Shown piece by piece: positions 62,015 to 64,000 of a stretch of 64,000 nucleotides of DNA. Below the pieces are notes generated by a model that made no database searches, was not told the origin of the DNA, and saw only the letters and a list, made by a program, of their open reading frames with translations. Source of the DNA: Natrinema salaciae (GTDB lineage Archaea > Halobacteriota > Halobacteria > Halobacteriales > Natrialbaceae); the NCBI RefSeq assembly GCF_900110865.1, contig NZ_FOFD01000002.1, forward strand, positions 821,304 through 885,303. The letters run 5' to 3'. A program made the translations under genes and the position numbers. How positions within the stretch are numbered: position 1 is the first letter of the stretch; each line of letters begins with the position of its first letter.

Positions 62015-62115
62015 GGCTTCGAAACCGCTCCGGTTTGGAAGCCACGCTTCGGGTGTGCCAGCACCCGGGGCATTTCGGTGCACGCCCCCTGCAGCGGTTC
62101 GGAAGCGTCGCTTCC
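62015..62115. ncRNA. Candidate structured RNA: array of triloop hairpins
   Basis: About 100 bp made almost entirely of inverted repeats. (1) 62015-62043, a 12-pair stem GGCTTC/AAACCG with loop CTC and one G-G mismatch; its 3' arm GAAGC can pair instead with GCTTC at 62046-62050. (2) CGGGTG/CACCCG at 62050-62067. (3) GGGGC/GCCCC at 62067-62088. (4) GGAAGC-GTC-GCTTCC at 62101-62115. TATA-like TTTATG lies upstream on the plus strand near 61985 and ATAACTTATAG downstream, usable on the minus strand, so either direction is possible. A 100-codon frame crosses it but shows no protein-like features. It could also be a mobile-element relic. Confidence 0.4.
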
Positions 62116-62282
62116 ATTCACATCATGTCTACAGTATAACTTATAGCTACTGGAAGTATCTATCTCCGGGCTCGAGCGGCGATCATCCTCCCGACCGACG
62201 CTTCGAATGTGGGACCGTGACGGGGACTCGAGGAATTCGAGGGGTTTATCTATTCCCGACGGGAACTGGAGGATGCGTACGA
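62116..62282. other. Region upstream of tRNA-Ala
   Basis: No gene seen. A TATA-like TTTATCTA at 62244-62251 probably serves the tRNA-Ala gene. Confidence 0.4.
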
Positions 62283-62354
62283 GGGCTCGTAGATCAGGGG
62301 TAGATCACTCCCTTGGCATGGGAGAGGCCCCGGGTTCAAATCCCGGCGAGTCCA
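62283..62354 (+). tRNA. tRNA-Ala (anticodon GGC)
   Basis: Acceptor GGGCTCG pairs with CGAGTCC (one G-U), discriminator A at 62354. The anticodon arm is CTCCC-TTGGCAT-GGGAG and the T-arm CCGGG-TTCAAAT-CCCGG. The sequence to its 3' side has features of a decayed integrated element, which fits tRNA 3' ends as integration targets. Confidence 0.93.
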
Positions 62355-62468
62355 CTATAAATTTGGCGTTTCAGGCCTTCTAACTCCTGAATTCCGTTCC
62401 CTGAGGGTGTTTTGACGACTATCGATACGACAGTGCTGACAGCGGCGTGCTCGTGGGTCATAGTTCTC

Positions 62469-62577
62469 CTAGCAATCTTCGATGAATTCACGTCGCTGTT
62501 CCAGTTTCTCGCGGTCTGTACGGCGGTCGAAGACTTTCGAGTTACCACCGTGTTCAACGTTCGTCTGTCCTGATCGG
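62469..62577 (-). pseudogene. Possible C-terminal remnant of a tyrosine integrase
   Basis: The minus strand encodes GNSKVFDRRTDREKLEQRRE followed by FIEDC and a stop, with good haloarchaeal codons and no start nearby. The DRRTDREKLEQRREF pattern resembles the tail after the catalytic Tyr of haloarchaeal phage-type integrases, although the Tyr itself is not seen. The place, 115 bp from a tRNA 3' end, is where an integrase would lie. Identification is tentative. Confidence 0.3.
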
Positions 62578-62617
62578 AAGCGATACTCTGAATTGAGTTT
62601 GTGTGTTACTCCCACAC

Positions 62618-62818
62618 ATGGAAAGGGTGAGTGAGCTACTCCGGTACGCGGCCGGGCTCGTCTTGATTGCGGGTGGTATCGTCGGGACGATCGCGTCCCT
62701 GATGGGGATCGAGACGATCTCGCCGGCATACTTCGCCGTCGCGATCGCCGCTGGAGCGGGAGCGCTTCCCGAAGCGGAACGTGCGTTGTGTCGCATCCGT
62801 AGTCGACTTCCCGTGTAG
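62618..62818 (+). CDS. Small two-helix membrane protein
   Basis: 66 residues: ELLRYAAGLVLIAGGIVGTI with ASLMG, then ISPAYFAVAIAAGAGALP and a basic end (CRIRSRLPV). ATG at 62618 preferred over GTG at 62603. Not recognised; probably part of the decayed element after tRNA-Ala. Confidence 0.4.
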   Translation: MERVSELLRYAAGLVLIAGGIVGTIASLMGIETISPAYFAVAIAAGAGALPEAERALCRIRSRLPV

Positions 62819-62875
62819 CAAGGCGACGATGCCCGTGAGCGGTACCTCGTTGGCTGTTCCGGGTCTCGTCGTCGC

Positions 62876-63046
62876 TCATGCTCGAGCCTTCCGCGTCGCG
62901 TAGTTCCGGAGCTGACGGAAGACGCCGCCGCGCCGGAGTTCTCTGCCGGCGTCGGTGTAGACGATGTGACCGCCGGCGTGACACTCGGTACAGCGGTAAC
63001 AGGTCGTGTCCGTCGAGCTATGGTATCTCCGATATTGGGGAAGCAT
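62876..63046 (-). CDS. 56-residue zinc-ribbon-like protein
   Basis: The frame reads MLPQYRRYHSSTDTTCYRCT followed by ECHAGGHIVYTDAGRELRRG and a basic Arg-rich end. Cys residues sit in a CYRCTECHAGGH pattern, suggesting a small zinc-binding protein; only one Cys cluster is present, so a dimer or His ligands would be needed. Codon use is haloarchaeal. Similar small proteins are common in haloarchaeal proviruses and accessory regions. Too small for many gene finders. Confidence 0.5.
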   Translation of the reverse strand: MLPQYRRYHSSTDTTCYRCTECHAGGHIVYTDAGRELRRGGVFRQLRNYATRKARA

Positions 63047-63137
63047 ATCTCGATGAGGAGTACGACGCTGAGAACGAAGTCTATTTCAACGGTAACGGCT
63101 CGAGAGACGGTCCAACTGCAAGTCAAATCTCAGAATC

Positions 63138-63310
63138 GTGACGAATCGGAAACCCGCTCCTGGATGTGCACACTCGATGAACGGGTCCTCGAGCATCTCT
63201 CAGCGGACCCGTGGTCGACACCACGGCACATGTCCCGTGTTGTCAAACACCCATCATCACGCGAGCGGGCTGCTGGTCTGAAGCTACTCGTCCGACTGTT
63301 TCGCAACTGA
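63138..63310 (+). pseudogene. Broken phiH1-type winged-helix repressor
   Basis: GTG at 63138 reads V-T-N-R-K-P-A, the usual opening of haloarchaeal phage phiH1-like repressors, but the next part (SWMCTLDERVLEHLSADPWS, then TPRHMSRVV) is one frame over; adding a single base after GCT would join them. The 3' part loses similarity and stops at 63310, short of a full winged helix. It is most likely a decayed proviral regulator. Confidence 0.45.
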
Positions 63311-63451
63311 GGGGCAAGAGTGGTCCGGCCATTGGTTGTATTCTCGGACACAACGCCCGCGGTAACTGCGTGTGCAAGTGTAGCGCTTCACCCTTTGTTC
63401 AACGGGTCGAACGCGTAGTACACCATAGTCATCATGATACCCAACCAAACA

Positions 63452-63537
63452 GCATTTAGCCGGAAAATAGGGCGCTAAGCCCCCTTCCTCAGCGAGCGGC
63501 GAAGCCGCGAGCAGGGAGGGGATACAGCGCCCGCACG
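63452..63537 (+). mobile_element. IS200/IS605 (IS1341-like) left end
   Basis: The 86-bp sequence begins GCATTTAGC and contains the stem GCGGC-GAA-GCCGC. It is repeated in inverted orientation at 10424-10509. It lies 63 bp before the TnpB gene, the position of the left end of such elements. Confidence 0.65.
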
Positions 63538-63599
63538 ACTCTCAACCATTCTAGTCAAAACACTTAACAAACCAGAATCACTTGCAAGGAGCAAGTCGC

Positions 63600-64000
63600 A
63601 TGGAGTACAGTCCACGATACAGGCTCTTTCCGACGACCGAGCAGCGAGAGAGCCTCGACTGGACTCGTGACATCGTGCGACAAGTCTACAACCACGCACT
63701 CCACGAATTCAACCAAATACCAGAAAACGAAGGTACACTTCGACAGCGCGTTTGGAAAGTTCGCGACGACCTACCCAACCTCAAGCAATATTGGACCGAA
63801 CTCAACAAGGTCTACTCCACCGTGTTGCAGAAAGCTGTCGAACGCATCCGCAATAACATTACCAATCTTGGAAAGCTCAAATCCAAGGGCTATGATGTTG
63901 GCTCGTTGAACTGGAAAGGACCGCGAGAGTACAGGAGTTTCACGTATCGGCAATCAGGCTTCGAACTCGACAAAAAGAGTGGCCCACGAGACCGTGCAAT
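63600..64000 (+). CDS. tnpB: TnpB (RNA-guided nuclease of IS200/IS605 elements), partial
   Basis: The first 133 residues are present; the gene runs off the right edge. The N-terminus MEYSPRYRLFPTTEQRESLD and the segment DIVRQVYNHALHEFNQ, then VYSTVLQKAVERIRNNITNL, match the N-terminal region of haloarchaeal OrfB/TnpB proteins. The catalytic RuvC residues and zinc ribbon would lie beyond the window. Known background: TnpB uses a guide RNA from the element's right end to cut DNA. No TnpA is seen upstream, so this is an IS1341-type element that would need TnpA supplied in trans. Confidence 0.85.
   Translation, partial: MEYSPRYRLFPTTEQRESLDWTRDIVRQVYNHALHEFNQIPENEGTLRQRVWKVRDDLPNLKQYWTELNKVYSTVLQKAVERIRNNITNLGKLKSKGYDVGSLNWKGPREYRSFTYRQSGFELDKKSGPRDRA

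Noticed and set aside
62001..62303. 100-codon protein starting at 62001
   Set aside because: It overlaps the hairpin array and the start of tRNA-Ala, has no domain, and its codon use is unlike neighbouring genes.
62336..62557. 73-codon minus-strand frame after tRNA-Ala
   Set aside because: It overlaps the tRNA 3' end and has poor codon bias; another frame there resembles an integrase tail better.

Overview
The window is a high-GC, densely packed stretch of a haloarchaeal (class Halobacteria) chromosome. Evidence: strongly acidic proteins, Tat-type signal peptides and Tat lipoboxes on nearly every exported protein, a Nuo-type complex I operon without the NADH module, phosphomevalonate decarboxylase and a prenyl diphosphate synthase for archaeal lipids, FEN-1 with a PCNA-box-like tail, an intron-containing tRNA-Gln(UUG), and HTH_10, HalOD1 and DUF7344-like regulators. 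All calls come from reading the sequence and translations; no database search was possible.

Region 1 (about 0.3-18.4 kb) is a surface-glycan/exopolysaccharide locus: DUF1616 membrane protein, two membrane-tethered winged-helix proteins, an asparagine-synthetase-like enzyme without a glutaminase cysteine, two paralogous polysaccharide-deacetylase-like lipoproteins (the second lacking catalytic residues), an exported M14-like hydrolase with a PKD domain, a family-2 glycosyltransferase, a Wzx-like flippase, a Tat-exported beta-helix protein, an HTH_10 regulator, an alkaline-phosphatase-superfamily enzyme and a phosphohexomutase. Nine of these genes, on both strands, carry the same 20-bp bipartite element upstream, G-Y-TTA-W-C, four free bases, then NN-ATARTAA, and the HTH_10 gene has a weaker match. 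This looks like one co-regulated unit and is the main discovery candidate.

Region 2 (18.4-25.6 kb) holds a cation/proton antiporter, tRNA-Gln with a 30-nt intron flanked by about 100-bp tandem copies of its own 3' end, a frameshifted zinc-finger remnant, aminotransferase-ribH, a DUF4097 lipoprotein, and purK-purE. Region 3 (25.9-36.3 kb) is the eleven-gene nuo operon A-B-CD-H-I-J1-J2-K-L-M-N, with overlapping or almost abutting genes except for a 40-nt gap before J1. Region 4 (36.4-58.9 kb) is mostly core genes: a DHH phosphoesterase, a CBS-ParB-like protein, methylmalonyl-CoA mutase large subunit, prenyl synthase, M28 peptidase, a divergent NAD-kinase-like protein, endonuclease III, phosphomevalonate decarboxylase, Lrp/AsnC and HalOD1 proteins, an NDH-2-like flavoprotein and FEN-1. 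It is interrupted at 41.9-45.3 kb by a very large Tat-exported beta-helix protein with an AT-rich core.

Region 5 (59-64 kb) is a tRNA-rich accessory zone: initiator tRNA-Met, an MFS transporter with a strong inverted repeat before its start, tRNA-Gly(UCC), a Trm9-like methyltransferase, an array of short hairpins that may be a structured RNA, and tRNA-Ala(GGC). After tRNA-Ala comes a decayed integrated element: an integrase-like tail, a 56-residue zinc-ribbon protein and a broken phiH1-type repressor. An IS200/IS605-family end with a TnpB gene then runs off the right edge. A second, solo copy of that insertion-sequence end sits exactly at the stop codon of the flippase at 10.5 kb.
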